From NCBI RefSeq assembly GCF_000583655.1, contig NZ_BAKI01000009.1, forward strand, positions 1-64,000: 64,000 nt of DNA, read 5' to 3'. The DNA comes from Lentilactobacillus farraginis DSM 18382 = JCM 14108. Its GTDB lineage: Bacteria; Bacillota; Bacilli; Lactobacillales; Lactobacillaceae. The notes below the pieces were generated by a model. It made no database searches. It had not been told where the DNA came from and worked only from the letters and a program-made list of their open reading frames with translations. The position numbers and the translations under genes are program-made. Below are positions 43,913 to 55,623 of the stretch, piece by piece (position 1 is the stretch's first letter; each line of letters starts with the position of its first letter).

Positions 43913-45321
43913 CTAAAGTTGATTGTTTTCATTATCAGAAGCAGGGATGGTAATCGTCGATTTTTCCCTTGCTGACCAAAGGCCAAAACCGATGCACCAG
44001 ATCAGCCCGCCGATTGCCGGAATGGTACCATCGCCGTTAAAGAACAGACTGAAATAAATAACAACGAAAAAGCCGATTAATGCCGGATCAATCCATTTGT
44101 AGCCCTTTAGAACGAAGCCGTCGGGATCAAAGTCGGCGGATTGCCGGTATTTATAATGGGCAACGATAGTTAACAGATAAACTACCAATGCCAAGTCACT
44201 GGTTGTAGAACAAATCAGTGTAAAAGCGTTGTCGATTCCTGGAATACTACTGATTAGTGGTGCCAGCATGATTAAAAGGCTGAGAAGGCAATGGCCCTTG
44301 CCGGAACGCCGGTTTTTGAAACGGATTTGAATTTCGGCATTATCGTACCGTTGGATTCTGACGCCAGTTGGTAGAAGTGTCGACCGGCTGAATAGAGAAA
44401 ACTATTCAATGAAGATGAAGCAGACGTTAGAACCACGAAGTTAATCACGCCGGCGGCCGCTTTTAGACCAGCCAGTGCAAATACTTGGACGAAGGGGCTT
44501 TGATCGGCATTTAGACTTCGCCAGGGGTAGATTGCCATGATAACGATAATTGCACCAATATAGAATAGTAGGATTCGATAAATGGTTTCGTTGATTGCTT
44601 TGGGGAGAACTTTATGTGGGTTCTTAGTTTCAGCAGTGGTAATTCCGACAAATTCCATTCCTTGAAAGGCAAAAAAGACCATCGGTAGGGCGCCGATAAA
44701 ATTTGTTAAGCCATTTGGGAAGAACTTGAAACCATCAAAAATATTACTGAAGCCGGCATGACCAACCGGTGTTTTAAAACTCGTGGTTGCCATTATGATA
44801 CCGGTAACGATCATGGCAATAATCGCGACAATTTTTATCATCGCAAACCAGAACTCGGCTTCACCGAACAATTTAACGGCGATTAGATTAACAGATGCCA
44901 AGATAGCCAAGATGGCAATTTGAATGATCCAGGCATCAATATTTGGAAACCAAAAGCGAACATAGGTTGAAATCGCGGTTAATTCCGCCATTCCAATAAA
45001 AATAAGTTCCAGCCAATATGACCAACCGGCAAAATAGCCCATTTTTGGTCCCAGATAACGGCTGATAAAAGCGATAAAAGTATGTTCTGAGGGGGTTTTG
45101 TAGAGCATTTCACCAATTGCCCGCATCATTAAGAAGAAAAAGAAGCCGATAACGGCATAAATAAAAATGATGGACGGACCGGTTTTGGTAATAGATGTAC
45201 CAGCTCCGAGGAACAGACCGGTTCCAATAGTGCCGCCCAGTGCGATCATTTGAACGTGTCGGTTGGATAATTGCCGTTTGGTGCCATCAGCATTTGTTCG
45301 GCCGGTAGTTGTTTCTTTCAT
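43913..45321 (-). pseudogene. Amino acid permease (CycA-like, AAT family), frameshifted
   Basis: A 12-helix amino acid:H+ symporter of the APC superfamily. The first frame (from ATG 45321, behind AAGGAGAA) covers helices 1-9 with ALGGTIGTGLFLGAG, GEAEFWFAMIKIVAI, FAFQGMEFVGITTAETKNP and VINFVVLTSASSSLNS. The rest continues in the next frame (YKYRQSADFDPDGFVLKGYK). One base is missing in the four-A run at 44274-44277; adding it restores 469 residues. Sequence resembles CycA, the D-Ala/D-Ser/Gly carrier, but substrate is an inference. The break may be an assembly error. Confidence 0.85.
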
Positions 45322-45759
45322 AAGATTCTCCTTTTTTTAAAATGAATTCCCTGAAACTTTAAAGCCTCAAGCCGAGAGGAAACAGGTTAGTGACAGCTTG
45401 ATGGCTATTTTTCGTCAAATTGACAAACCAGTGTCAAAATTTAACGATAACGTTTATTTAAAAACTGAAATTTTACAACTATACTTTGTTATAAGTCATG
45501 CCATAATTAAATAAAATGCAAGTAAAAAGTTAAAATTTTCTAATAATATATTAATTATAGAGTGCCGTTGTGGTTGATTTAATCATGATTTTGTTAAAAT
45601 TAAACAATATTTATTCAGGCTGCCAAATATTATTAATTGACTTCTCATAAATTTGTTATACTATTAACAATAACATTTGCTTGAGTGAATGTTGATTTGC
45701 AACGTGTGTCCGTATTTGATAAACACACATGCTTTTAAACTTCTCGGAGGTGTACCATC

Positions 45760-46935
45760 ATGGAATTAAACGATATTAATCCAAACGTGTTAAACGTCAA
45801 GCCCTCTTCAATGCGAGAGTTTGACCATGAAATTAGTGCTGACCCGCAAATTGTCAAGTTGACGTTGGGTGAGCCAAACTTTGATGTTCCTGCTCACATT
45901 AAGCAGGCCGCTATCAATGCGATCGATGATAATTATTCGCACTACCCATACTTTTGGGGCTATGCGGAACTCCGAGAAGCCGCGGCGAAATATTATCAGG
46001 AGAAGTTTGGTTATCACTACACGGCAGACCAAATTGTTGTGACTGTCGGTGCGACTGAAGCAGTAGCTGATGCGGTAGCTACTCTGTTTAAGCCCGGTGA
46101 TGCTATTATTCTACCGTCACCGGCTTACCCGTTATATGACGCTTCAATTGCCATGCATGGATTAAAGCAGGTTCGGATTGATACCAGCAAGACTGACTAC
46201 ATTTTGACACCGGAGGCGGTTCAACAGGCAATTGATGCCAACCCTGGTTTGAATATTCGGGGGTTGATTATTACTGATCCGAATAATCCAACCGGTGTGG
46301 CGTACACAGAAGATCAGTTAAAGGCGTTGGTACCGGTTTTGAAAGAAAATCAAATTTGGGTTATCAGTGATGAAATTTATGGTGAATTAACTTACGGCCA
46401 AAAGCATTATACGTTGTCTACCTGGCTGCCTGATCAGACGGTGATTGTCAACGGGCTGTCCAAGTCTCATGCGATGACCGGCTGGCGATTGGGGTATGTT
46501 TTCGGGCCCAAGGGCTTCATTGATGAAATTGCCAAAGTTCATCAATTTACCGTTACGACGCCAACCTCGATTGTTCAGTATGCGGCAATCGAGGCTATGA
46601 AGCATGGTCAAAATGACGCGGAAGTTATGCGTAAGCAGTATGAAAAACGGCGGGATTTTGTTGTTAAAAACTTAAGTGAAGCCGGCTTTGACGTTGTTCA
46701 TCCCGGCGGCGCCTTCTATGTTTATGCCAAGATTCCAAAGAGTCTGCATATGGACAGCTGGACCTGCGTTCGGACGCTGGCTAAAGACTATCACATCGGG
46801 TTATTCCCGGGGGCTTCGTTTGGCGACGATGCTTCGATTCGAATCAGTTACGCTGCCAGCGATGAAGCTTTGAAGGCTGCCATGGATGCTGTTAAGCAAC
46901 TGGTTGCTGATAAAAGCATTGTCAGTGATAAATAA
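45760..46935 (+). CDS. Aminotransferase class I/II (PatA/AraT-like)
   Basis: A PLP enzyme of fold type I, 391 residues. Motifs: LTLGEPNFDVP at the N-terminus, GATEAVADAVATLF, DPNNPTGVAYT, VISDEIYGEL and the Schiff-base Lys in NGLSKSHAMTGWRLGY; Arg of IRISYAAS binds the carboxylate. It resembles N-acetyl-LL-diaminopimelate or aromatic aminotransferases; the donor is unclear. Start ATG 45760, behind CGGAGGTG. Its promoter lies in the 440-base gap 45322-45759, which holds no gene; a short hairpin GTGTGT...ACACAC sits near 45705-45729. Confidence 0.9.
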   Translation: MELNDINPNVLNVKPSSMREFDHEISADPQIVKLTLGEPNFDVPAHIKQAAINAIDDNYSHYPYFWGYAELREAAAKYYQEKFGYHYTADQIVVTVGATEAVADAVATLFKPGDAIILPSPAYPLYDASIAMHGLKQVRIDTSKTDYILTPEAVQQAIDANPGLNIRGLIITDPNNPTGVAYTEDQLKALVPVLKENQIWVISDEIYGELTYGQKHYTLSTWLPDQTVIVNGLSKSHAMTGWRLGYVFGPKGFIDEIAKVHQFTVTTPTSIVQYAAIEAMKHGQNDAEVMRKQYEKRRDFVVKNLSEAGFDVVHPGGAFYVYAKIPKSLHMDSWTCVRTLAKDYHIGLFPGASFGDDASIRISYAASDEALKAAMDAVKQLVADKSIVSDK

Positions 46936-46979
46936 GAGATTAAGTCATCCAAGCCGGGTTTTTTAGATTCGAAAAAAAG

Positions 46980-47026
46980 ACACCGTTAAAGTTAGGCTCA
47001 CTTGCAATAACTTTAACGGTGTTTTA
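46980..47026 (+). terminator. Terminator of the aminotransferase gene
   Basis: ACACCGTTAAAGTTA (46980-46994) is inverted exactly at 47008-47022, followed by TTTT. Confidence 0.85.
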
Positions 47027-47053
47027 TCGTGATTGAGAAAGGTGGCGTGTCAG

Positions 47054-47686
47054 ATGGCATCAGAACAGGAACGGTTGGCCTCAGGGAAACTATATAACAT
47101 CTATGATCCGGGCTTTGCTGAAAAATATAAACGGAAGGCCGAATTGCTTCAACAAATTAATTTTCCTTGTCCGGGCGTTGATCCACAAGCAAAATTGACG
47201 GCGTTAATCGGAAAAATGGGTCATAATTGCTACGTTGAGCCGCCGTTTTTCTGCGATTTTGGCGATAATATTACGTTTGGCGACGATGTTTATTGTAATA
47301 CCAACTGTATTTTTCTGGATTCGGGGAAAATAACAATTGGTGATCGGGTTTTGATCGGCCCGCGGGTAAACTTATTTGCGGCCGGTCACCCAATTGATGC
47401 CGGTGTTCGTGATGAGTGGCTGGGATTTGCCAAACCGATTACGATTGGTAATGATGTTTGGCTCGGCGGAAACGTTACCGTAAATCCCGGTATTACAATT
47501 GGCAGTAACGTTGTTATCGGTTCTGGCGCCGTTGTTACAAAGGATATTCCGGAAAACGTCGTTGCAGCGGGAAATCCCTGCCATGTTATCAGGCCGATTT
47601 CTAATCGGGATAAAGCAAAATGGCAGGCTGAAGAGGCGGATTATGTGAAAGACCAGGGCCCCGTAAAGAAGCCGCACATTCAATAA
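47054..47686 (+). CDS. Sugar O-acetyltransferase (maltose/galactoside type)
   Basis: A 210-residue left-handed beta-helix acetyltransferase using acetyl-CoA. N-terminal mac domain (SGKLYNIYDPGFAEKYKRKAEL), then hexapeptide repeats including FCDFGDNITFGDDVYCNTNC, IGPRVNLFAAGHPIDAGVRD (catalytic His) and GNDVWLGGNVTVNPGITIGSNVVIG. Start ATG 47054, behind GAAAGGTGG. It may acetylate maltose, glucosides or other sugars. Monocistronic, with terminator 10 bases on. Confidence 0.9.
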   Translation: MASEQERLASGKLYNIYDPGFAEKYKRKAELLQQINFPCPGVDPQAKLTALIGKMGHNCYVEPPFFCDFGDNITFGDDVYCNTNCIFLDSGKITIGDRVLIGPRVNLFAAGHPIDAGVRDEWLGFAKPITIGNDVWLGGNVTVNPGITIGSNVVIGSGAVVTKDIPENVVAAGNPCHVIRPISNRDKAKWQAEEADYVKDQGPVKKPHIQ

Positions 47687-47696
47687 GCGTAAGTAA

Positions 47697-47734
47697 AAAA
47701 GCTGATTCTTCGGTTGAGGAAGAATCGGCTTTTT
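47697..47734. terminator. Bidirectional terminator
   Basis: AAAAGCTGATTCTT (47697-47710) pairs with AAGAATCGGCTTTT (47720-47733); it separates convergent genes. Confidence 0.85.
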
Positions 47735-47737
47735 AGA

Positions 47738-49176
47738 TTAATGCAGCGGTTTCTTTTCTTTCATGGTAAACGACAAAAGTAACGCGGCAATGGCGATTAT
47801 TAACGTAAAAATAAAGCCAAATGAACACCGTTTGTGAATGCGACCTGCCTGGTTGGTGCCGAAAGCTGTTGGCCAAAACCGAGTAGTGCCGTTGCAATTG
47901 CCGTGGCGATCGCGCCGATAATCTGCTGGAAAGTATTCATGATGGTACTACCGTCGCTGGAAGTTTGCTGGTCAAGGGCGCTTAAGCCGAATGTTTGTGC
48001 TGGTGACATAGAAAGCGGGACGCCAATCATCATAATGATATGAGCCAAAATCACGTACCAGACGGGCGATGTCGATTTTGCGAACAGAAACAGGATGATA
48101 CCAATAATGGTTATAGCAAATCCGGTCGTACTTAACAGCCGTTTACTGATGAGGTCGGAATAGCGGCCGGCAATAGCAGAAACAGCCGCGTTAACGATGC
48201 CGCCCGGCAGCATCACAATACCGGTTAAAGCGACGGGGATTGCCAATCCATTTTGCCAAAACATCGGCAAAAGGTACATGGATGATAAAATAATCCCAAA
48301 ATCCATCATCACTAAAATGGCACCAGTACGATATTGGCGATTAGCAAAAATATGAAAATTCAAAATTGGCTCGGACACGCTGAGCTGGCGCTTGATATAC
48401 CAAGCAAGCAGCAGCAACGCAACAATCAGTGTAATGATGACAAAAGGCGATCCCCAGCCTTGATCGCTGGCCAGGCTAACGCCGGTAACTAAACCGCCAA
48501 ACCCGAGAGTTGAAAGAAGAATTGAGAAACTATCGATTTTAGGTTTGGTGATATTGCCGACATTTGGCAGGTATTTTATTGCGAGCAGCAACGCAATCAG
48601 CAGAAATGGCACAAACATCCAAAAGATCCATTGCCAGGATAAGACCCCCAGGATTAAGCCGGATAAAGTTGGCCCAATGGCCGGGGCGAACATGATGACC
48701 AATCCAATCAGGCCCATTGCGGCCCCCAGCTTATACGGTGGAAAGATTAGGGTGGCGACCGTGAACATTAGAGGTAAAATCAAGCCGGTACCGATTCCTT
48801 GGATCATCCGGCCGATTAACAATACCGGAAAACTACTTGCCAGGGCAGAAATAGCGGCGCCGACAATAAAGGCTGTAATAGCAAAAATAATAATTTGACG
48901 AGTTGAGAATAATCGTGATAGCAGACTTGATAATGGCAGAACAATTCCGATGACAAGCATATAGCCGGTTACCAGCCACTGAATGGTGCCGATATTGACG
49001 TGCAAAGCTGACATTAAGCTCGGTAGGGCAATGTTTAGTGAAGTTTCACTTAGCATGCCAACAAAGCCACCGATTAACATGCCGAGCATGGCAATAAAGG
49101 GATGGGTAACGGGCTTGGCCGCTTGACGCTGATGTTCTTGCGGTAAAGTCCGTTGATTTTCTAAAGATTTTTCCAT
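47738..49176 (-). pseudogene. MFS efflux pump, DHA2 family, 3' frameshift
   Basis: A 14-helix drug exporter of the EmrB/LmrB type. LSETSLNIALPSLM (helix 1), GYMLVIGIVLPLSSLLSRLF (loop 2-3), GRMIQGIGTGLILPLM and GLVIMFAPAIGPTLSG (motif C) are visible in the long frame from ATG 49176. At 47819-47821 a run of three A should be four; after that GFIFTLIIAIAALLLSFTMK would complete the last helix, for 479 residues. As read, the frame stops early with HLALFLR. The last helix is lost or mis-sequenced. The 49177-49570 gap holds promoters only. Confidence 0.85.
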
Positions 49177-49492
49177 AATTAAATGACGCTCCTAATTCTA
49201 ATTCTCTATAATTGATTTGGTTACCTTTTCAGGCATTTGATCATATTAGCATAAATAAAAAATTCTCGTAAGTTTTATTTTTAAAAAAGTCGTAATTATT
49301 CTTGCCCAGAAAAAAGAGCACTGAGTTTATAAATATTGATATTTTCAAGTAAGTTCGGAATAATTCTCATTAAAAAAGCAAGCAGGAAATCAGTCTTGAT
49401 CAGGGATATACACAAATGTAATAATATTTTTTATAATAATTTCATAAAATGTGACGATTTTTAATTAAAATTCTGTTAGAATATATCATAGT

Positions 49493-49538
49493 GATGTAAT
49501 TCGAAACAAGTATCATTCACCCCCTTTGAAATTACATC
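49493..49538 (+). promoter_or_regulatory. Inverted repeat in the gdhA leader
   Basis: GATGTAATT (49493-49501) is inverted as AATTACATC (49530-49538). It may be an operator or a leader fold, 30 bases before gdhA. Confidence 0.3.
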
Positions 49539-49561
49539 CAAAATATGTCGACAGAAAGTAG

Positions 49562-50916
<1,355 letters not shown>

Positions 50917-50956
50917 CCCGATTCGGTTCAACGGATAATTATCAGATTTGAAAAAG

Positions 50957-50998
50957 ACAGTGGCAGCTGGCATGTGTACCAGTCACCACTGTTTTTTT
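50957..50998 (+). terminator. Terminator of gdhA
   Basis: ACAGTGG...CCACTGT stem with inner GCTGG/CCAGT pairing, followed by seven T. Confidence 0.8.
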
Positions 50999-51004
50999 AG
51001 CACG

Positions 51005-52261
51005 TTAATTTAAATAGGAAATGGCGATGTGCTCAAATAGCTGTTGCATGTTCAGAAAGGCTGAGATTTCAACATATTCATTGGCTTGGTGAGCGGTTGT
51101 ATTGCCGGGTCCGACAATTAAAAACTCGCCCGATGGGTTATGGCGGCGAAACTCGGAGGCGTCGGTTCCCATAGATGATCCAATGGTTGGCAGCGGCAAT
51201 GCTTCTTTTAGATAATTGGCGGCACTGTCTTGTAATAGAGTCGCTAACCGGTTTGTACTCTCGTTTGCAACAGGTTTTTCACTTTGATCCACTACTAGCT
51301 TCAAATCAAATCCGGGACGCTTGTTAAGTTCGTAAACCAGTTCTCGAAGTTTACGAACCAGTTTTTGATTGGGCAGCTCTGGAATTGTTCGGACTTTTAC
51401 TTTTTCATACGCCAAGTCCGGAATGCTGTTAACCTGTTTACCACCAACAAAAACATCGGGCGCGTAAACGGTTTTGCCCAAGGTTGGATTTTGCTCCTTT
51501 AAGGATTGGTAAAGGGCTTTTTCCGCAACATAATATTGAACCAAGTGATCGATTGCGTTGATTCCCAATTTAGGCATGGCACTATGAGCGGCCTTGCCGT
51601 GTGACGTGACAGTATAGCTCATCCAGCCTTTGTGGGAATTAATGATAAAGTGTTGTTCGGGCGCTTTTGAAGTGTTTAACGCATCATAAAGAGCGGTTAG
51701 CTTCTCAGGTGAAATGGTGGCGGCACCACTGGCAAAATAAGTATCCAATTGGTCGAGCGGCACACCAGTCGGCTCCGAAAAAAGCATTCCGTCTAAGTCA
51801 TCACCATAGCCTTTATCAGATAAAAAGGCCGCCCCCTGCTCGGTTAATTCTTCGGAGATAGTAGCCAGCAGTCGCAGGGTGCCATGTTTTGGCAGGTGCT
51901 GCTCGTGAAGCTCGATCATTGTAATGACGAACTGGGCTAAGCCGGCTTTCATGTCTGACGCGCCGCGGCCGTAAATGCGGTTGTTGCTGACTGTAGCGGA
52001 AAACGGTGGGGTTTTCCAATTTGCTGCTTCACCTTCGTGGACTGTATCTAAATGACCGCTAAGCCCAAGTTTGGGATGTTGACCATCGCCAATTTCGGCA
52101 ATCACATTGCTGCGACCAGGGAATTGAGCAATAGCCGTTGCTTGAATTCCGTGTTTTTGAAACAGCTTTACCAGGTAATCGGCCGCTTCTTTTTCGTTAC
52201 TATTAACTGTTCGAATATTAATCAAGTCGCAAACAAGCTTAATTTTATCGGTTTCTTTCAC
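51005..52261 (-). CDS. M20 family metallopeptidase (ArgE/DapE-like deacylase)
   Basis: A 418-residue dizinc amidohydrolase. Metal motif LSGHLDTVH (His, Asp), GRGASDMKAGLA (bridging Asp), ATISEELTEQGA (catalytic Glu-Glu) and the C-terminal VGPGNTTAHQANEYV His. The inserted dimerisation domain carries SHGKAAHSAMPKLGINAID. It probably hydrolyses N-acyl or N-succinyl amino acids. Start GTG 52261, 10 bases after GGAG. Single gene; the 52262-52467 gap to lemA holds two divergent promoters. Confidence 0.9.
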   Translation of the reverse strand: MKETDKIKLVCDLINIRTVNSNEKEAADYLVKLFQKHGIQATAIAQFPGRSNVIAEIGDGQHPKLGLSGHLDTVHEGEAANWKTPPFSATVSNNRIYGRGASDMKAGLAQFVITMIELHEQHLPKHGTLRLLATISEELTEQGAAFLSDKGYGDDLDGMLFSEPTGVPLDQLDTYFASGAATISPEKLTALYDALNTSKAPEQHFIINSHKGWMSYTVTSHGKAAHSAMPKLGINAIDHLVQYYVAEKALYQSLKEQNPTLGKTVYAPDVFVGGKQVNSIPDLAYEKVKVRTIPELPNQKLVRKLRELVYELNKRPGFDLKLVVDQSEKPVANESTNRLATLLQDSAANYLKEALPLPTIGSSMGTDASEFRRHNPSGEFLIVGPGNTTAHQANEYVEISAFLNMQQLFEHIAISYLN

Positions 52262-52467
52262 GAGGCATCGACTCCAATATTTATTGTGGGAAAGTATGTG
52301 ATAGTTGAGGTAAAATGATTAATTCTTAAAATTAGATTAGAAAACAACTTCAGCATATTGTCCCAAGTAATCACCAAAATGTCAATTGGAAAGATTATTT
52401 ACGGAAAGTTGCATTCTTAGTCGGGTATGGTATGTTTAATACCAAAAGAATACGAGGAGGAATTCTA

Positions 52468-53016
52468 ATGATATGGATCATACTGGGCATTATTTTGGTT
52501 GTTATCATATTGGCCGTTGTTTTATATAACGGCATTGTTTCCCAGCGAAACTTGGTGGACGAAGCAGCCAGCCAAATTGATGTTCAATTACAACGACGGG
52601 CGGACTTATTGCCCAACCTGCTTGAAACGGTTAAGGGATATGCCAAACACGAAAGAGAAACGTTAGCAACGGTTACTCAAATGCGGGCGGCAATTTCTGA
52701 TCCCAATGCAAGTTTGGCGGATAAGGTGAAAGCGGATAATCAATTAAGTGGCGCTTTGAGCCATCTATTTGCCGTTTCTGAAAACTATCCGGACTTAAAA
52801 GCTAACCAAAACTTTCTATCGTTACAGGAAGAATTGACGAATACCGAGAATAAAGTCGCTTTTTCTCGGCAAAACTATAACAGTAATGTGATGGCGTATA
52901 ATAATAAGCTGCAAACCTTTCCCAGCAATTTAATTGCCAAATTCGGTAACTTTCCGGTTCGTGAGTATTTGGAAGCTCCGGAAGGCGCTAAAGAAGTTCC
53001 AAAGATGAAATTCTAA
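52468..53016 (+). CDS. lemA: LemA family protein
   Basis: A 182-residue membrane protein with one N-terminal helix (about 2-22) and a long helical domain outside: NGIVSQRNLVDEAASQIDVQLQRRADLLPNLLETVKGYAKHE is broken here only by family variation; the motif RRADLLPNLLETVKGY is diagnostic. Function unknown; it is regularly paired with htpX, as here (21 bases upstream). Start ATG 52468, 8 bases after AGGAGG; an in-frame ATG at 52432 lacks a ribosome site. Confidence 0.92.
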   Translation: MIWIILGIILVVIILAVVLYNGIVSQRNLVDEAASQIDVQLQRRADLLPNLLETVKGYAKHERETLATVTQMRAAISDPNASLADKVKADNQLSGALSHLFAVSENYPDLKANQNFLSLQEELTNTENKVAFSRQNYNSNVMAYNNKLQTFPSNLIAKFGNFPVREYLEAPEGAKEVPKMKF

Positions 53017-53037
53017 ATAAAGGGAGTTTCACGAGAC

Positions 53038-54033
53038 ATGGAAACAATTAATCAGCAGATAACCCAAAATAGAAGGCGGACCTGGCTGGTATTGGTCGGT
53101 TTTGTTTTTCTGATTGCGGTCATTGGTTTTTTATTGGGGCTGGTGTTTGCTTATCAAAATGATCAGCCGGATATGATGATTCCGCTGTACACGACACTGG
53201 GCTTTTTGGCTGGTGCTGCTATTTATACTTTCTTTGTATATTTGAGTGTGACGAATATTTTGATGAAATCGAGCAAAGCCCATCAGCTTCAAGAGGCTGA
53301 TGACCCAACATTGTTTAACATTGTCAGTGATTTATCGATGGCTGCCCATATTCCGATGCCCGATATTTACATGATGGATGAAGCAGCACCGAATGCGTTT
53401 GCGACCGGACGTGATCCGCAGCACGCGGCTGTCGCGGTAACCAGCGGCCTGCGAGAAATGATGAATCGTGAGGAACTTGAAGGTGTTTTGGCCCACGAAA
53501 TTTCGCATATTAAAAATTATGATATCCGGGTGTCGTCGATTACGGTTGCCTTGACTACTTTTATCGCTGGTGCCGGTGCCGTGATGATTATTGCCGGTGT
53601 CAGTATGATGCGGGGCGGTAACTGGTTGGGCTTTTTTGGTGATCGTGACCGGGATTCAAAAGATTCCAATTACTTTTGGCTGGCAATCTTGGCATTTGGC
53701 TTTATTGTGTGGCTGGGTGGCTGGATTATTAAAATTATTGGGGTTCCCATTGCCCAAATTATGCAATTTGCGGTTTCTCGACAACGAGAATCACTGGCTG
53801 ACGTTTCGGGCGTCAACCTGACTCGGGACCCTCAAGGATTAATTAATGCTTTAGAAGCGTTGAAGGAAGATGAAACGCCGATGAGTAATCCGGAGGCCAA
53901 AGGGGCAGCACTATATATCAATGAACCGGTTAATCAACACGGTCATACGCCGTTTCTGGTTAAAATGTTTGATACACATCCACCGTTGGATGAGCGGATT
54001 GCCAGATTAAAACGGCTCCTCGGAGAACAATAG
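53038..54033 (+). CDS. htpX: HtpX-like zinc metalloprotease
   Basis: A membrane-bound M48 protease that removes misfolded membrane proteins. Two N-terminal helices (about 16-37 and 48-68), the zinc site HEISH (His153, Glu154, His157), two further helices (about 175-195 and 215-237), then the third zinc ligand Glu in SRQRESLADVSG. 331 residues is a little above the 300 usual. Start ATG 53038 behind AAAGGGAG. Forms an operon with lemA and ends before the T-box leader. Confidence 0.93.
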   Translation: METINQQITQNRRRTWLVLVGFVFLIAVIGFLLGLVFAYQNDQPDMMIPLYTTLGFLAGAAIYTFFVYLSVTNILMKSSKAHQLQEADDPTLFNIVSDLSMAAHIPMPDIYMMDEAAPNAFATGRDPQHAAVAVTSGLREMMNREELEGVLAHEISHIKNYDIRVSSITVALTTFIAGAGAVMIIAGVSMMRGGNWLGFFGDRDRDSKDSNYFWLAILAFGFIVWLGGWIIKIIGVPIAQIMQFAVSRQRESLADVSGVNLTRDPQGLINALEALKEDETPMSNPEAKGAALYINEPVNQHGHTPFLVKMFDTHPPLDERIARLKRLLGEQ

Positions 54034-54131
54034 TTGACTGGATTTAAAGTTTTTTTCGAGATTAACTTGACACAGGTTTCCAAGCGCGGTAATATTCATG
54101 GCAAGAAATTTAATTGAATTCTAATATTTTT

Positions 54132-54391
54132 GCGGTGAAGAGAAGAGTAGGGAAATCAGTAGCGTAAAACAGCGACCATCGGTGGTGAAAGGGTGGGCAG
54201 GAACGTTTCCTGAAGATGAGCTCTGAGCAATTATCAAAAGTGAAAGCTTGCGATACGTGGGAAACACGATAAAATTCCGGGCATGTTTGTGCCTTAGAGG
54301 TATCGGTGGTAACGCCGGTATAAACTAACGGGTGGTAACACGATTAAAAGTCGTCCCTGTGCAGATCAGTCTGCGCGGGGACGACTTTTTT
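54132..54391 (+). ncRNA. T-box riboswitch 1, apparent Met specifier
   Basis: A tRNA-sensing leader. Stem I has the AGTA of the S-turn (GAAGAGTAGGG), a distal GGTGGTGAAA loop, and a specifier loop TGAAGATGAG whose codon would be ATG (54216-54218). The T-box GGGTGGTAACACG lies at 54330-54342 and the terminator stem AAGTCGTCCC / GGGGACGACTT with T-run at 54346-54391. Uncharged tRNA would favour the antiterminator and expression of the downstream PLP enzyme. Codon assignment is by loop position and gene context. Confidence 0.85.
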
Positions 54392-54413
54392 TATGGAAAG
54401 CGAGGAAATGCAT

Positions 54414-55595
54414 ATGTCTGAATTTGATACAAAGTTGGTTCATGGAAAGTCTCAGCACGATAATCAAACGGGTGCAGTTAATGTCCCAATTTATAATTCA
54501 TCAACTTACATTTTTCCAAAAGTTGATTCAAAAGTTACTTGGGACTATTCACGCTCGGGAAATCCGACCAGAAATTATTTGGAAGATCAGCTGGCGGCAC
54601 TTGAAAACGGTAATCGCGGGTTTGCGTTTTCATCCGGTTTGGCTGCTATTCATGCTGTTTTATCAATCTTTTCGCCGGGTGATCATATCGTAATTGGCGA
54701 TACAATTTACGGTGGCACGTTCAGACTGATTAATCAGTTTTTCAAACGTTGGCATTTGGAATTTACAGAAGTTGATACTCAGGATTTAAAAGCGGTTGAA
54801 AATGCCATTCAGCCAAACACCAAGGCGATTTACTTTGAGACGTTTACAAATCCACTGTTAAAAGTTACCAGTGTTAAGGCAATTTCAAAAATTGCCAAGG
54901 CACATAAATTATTAACAATTGTGGATAACACGTTTTTAACGCCGTATTTACAACGACCATTGGATTTGGGAGCTGACATTGTGGTTCATTCAGCTACCAA
55001 ATATTTGGGCGGGCATTCGGACGTAGTCGCCGGGGTTGCGGTTGTTAAAGATAAGGCGATTGCTGATCGGCTGTACTTTAATCAAAATGGGGTTGGCTCC
55101 GTGCTTTCTCCGGAAGATTCCAACTTGATTCGTCGAGGCATTCAAACCTTGGCTGTTCGTCTGGATCGTCATTTAAGTAATGCTGCCAAAATCGTTGATT
55201 TTCTTCAGCATCGACCCGAGGTTGCCAAAATTTACTATCCAGGAATTAAAGGCACCAAGGACTATGAAATTGCCACTGCGGAAACGAACGGCTATGGTGG
55301 TATCGTCTCGTTTGAACTGAAGAAGGGATTCAAGACGACCGAATTTGTGGAAAATCTGAAGTTAATTCAACTAGCTGTCAGTCTTGGGGCGGTCGAAAGT
55401 CTGATTGAGCTGCCTTATAAGATGACTCACGCGGAACTTTCGCCAGAAGAGCAGTTGGCAGCTGGCATTACGCATCAGTTGGTTCGGCTGTCGGTTGGTA
55501 TTGAGGATCCAAAAGACTTGATTGCTGATTTGGCACAGAGTCTTGACCAACTATCAGAAACCGAACCCACAGAGGTTGAGTCGGTTAATAAGTAA
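54414..55595 (+). CDS. Cystathionine gamma-synthase/lyase-type PLP enzyme
   Basis: A 393-residue enzyme of the Cys/Met metabolism PLP family. YDYSRSGNPTRNYLE-type motif (WDYSRSGNPT), GFAFSSGLAAIHAVLS, VDNTFLTPYLQRPLDLGAD and the Schiff-base Lys in HSATKYLGGHSDVVAG are present; the C-terminus LVRLSVGIEDPKDL is standard. It may be cystathionine beta- or gamma-lyase or gamma-synthase; sequence alone does not settle this. I choose ATG 54414, 7 bases after GAGGA. It lies behind T-box 1, so is made when methionyl-tRNA is uncharged. Confidence 0.9.
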   Translation: MSEFDTKLVHGKSQHDNQTGAVNVPIYNSSTYIFPKVDSKVTWDYSRSGNPTRNYLEDQLAALENGNRGFAFSSGLAAIHAVLSIFSPGDHIVIGDTIYGGTFRLINQFFKRWHLEFTEVDTQDLKAVENAIQPNTKAIYFETFTNPLLKVTSVKAISKIAKAHKLLTIVDNTFLTPYLQRPLDLGADIVVHSATKYLGGHSDVVAGVAVVKDKAIADRLYFNQNGVGSVLSPEDSNLIRRGIQTLAVRLDRHLSNAAKIVDFLQHRPEVAKIYYPGIKGTKDYEIATAETNGYGGIVSFELKKGFKTTEFVENLKLIQLAVSLGAVESLIELPYKMTHAELSPEEQLAAGITHQLVRLSVGIEDPKDLIADLAQSLDQLSETEPTEVESVNK

Positions 55596-55623
55596 TTAAA
55601 CGAGTGTCATATTTTTATGCTTT

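Noticed and set aside
45322-45759. Riboswitch before the aminotransferase or permease
   Set aside because: Looked for glycine, lysine, SAM and T-box motifs in both directions; none found, only short AT-rich repeats.
54300-54342. Second GGTGGTAAC in the first T-box leader as an extra T-box
   Set aside because: The copy at about 54305 lacks the antiterminator context; only the copy at 54330-54342 is followed by the terminator. It is probably stem III.
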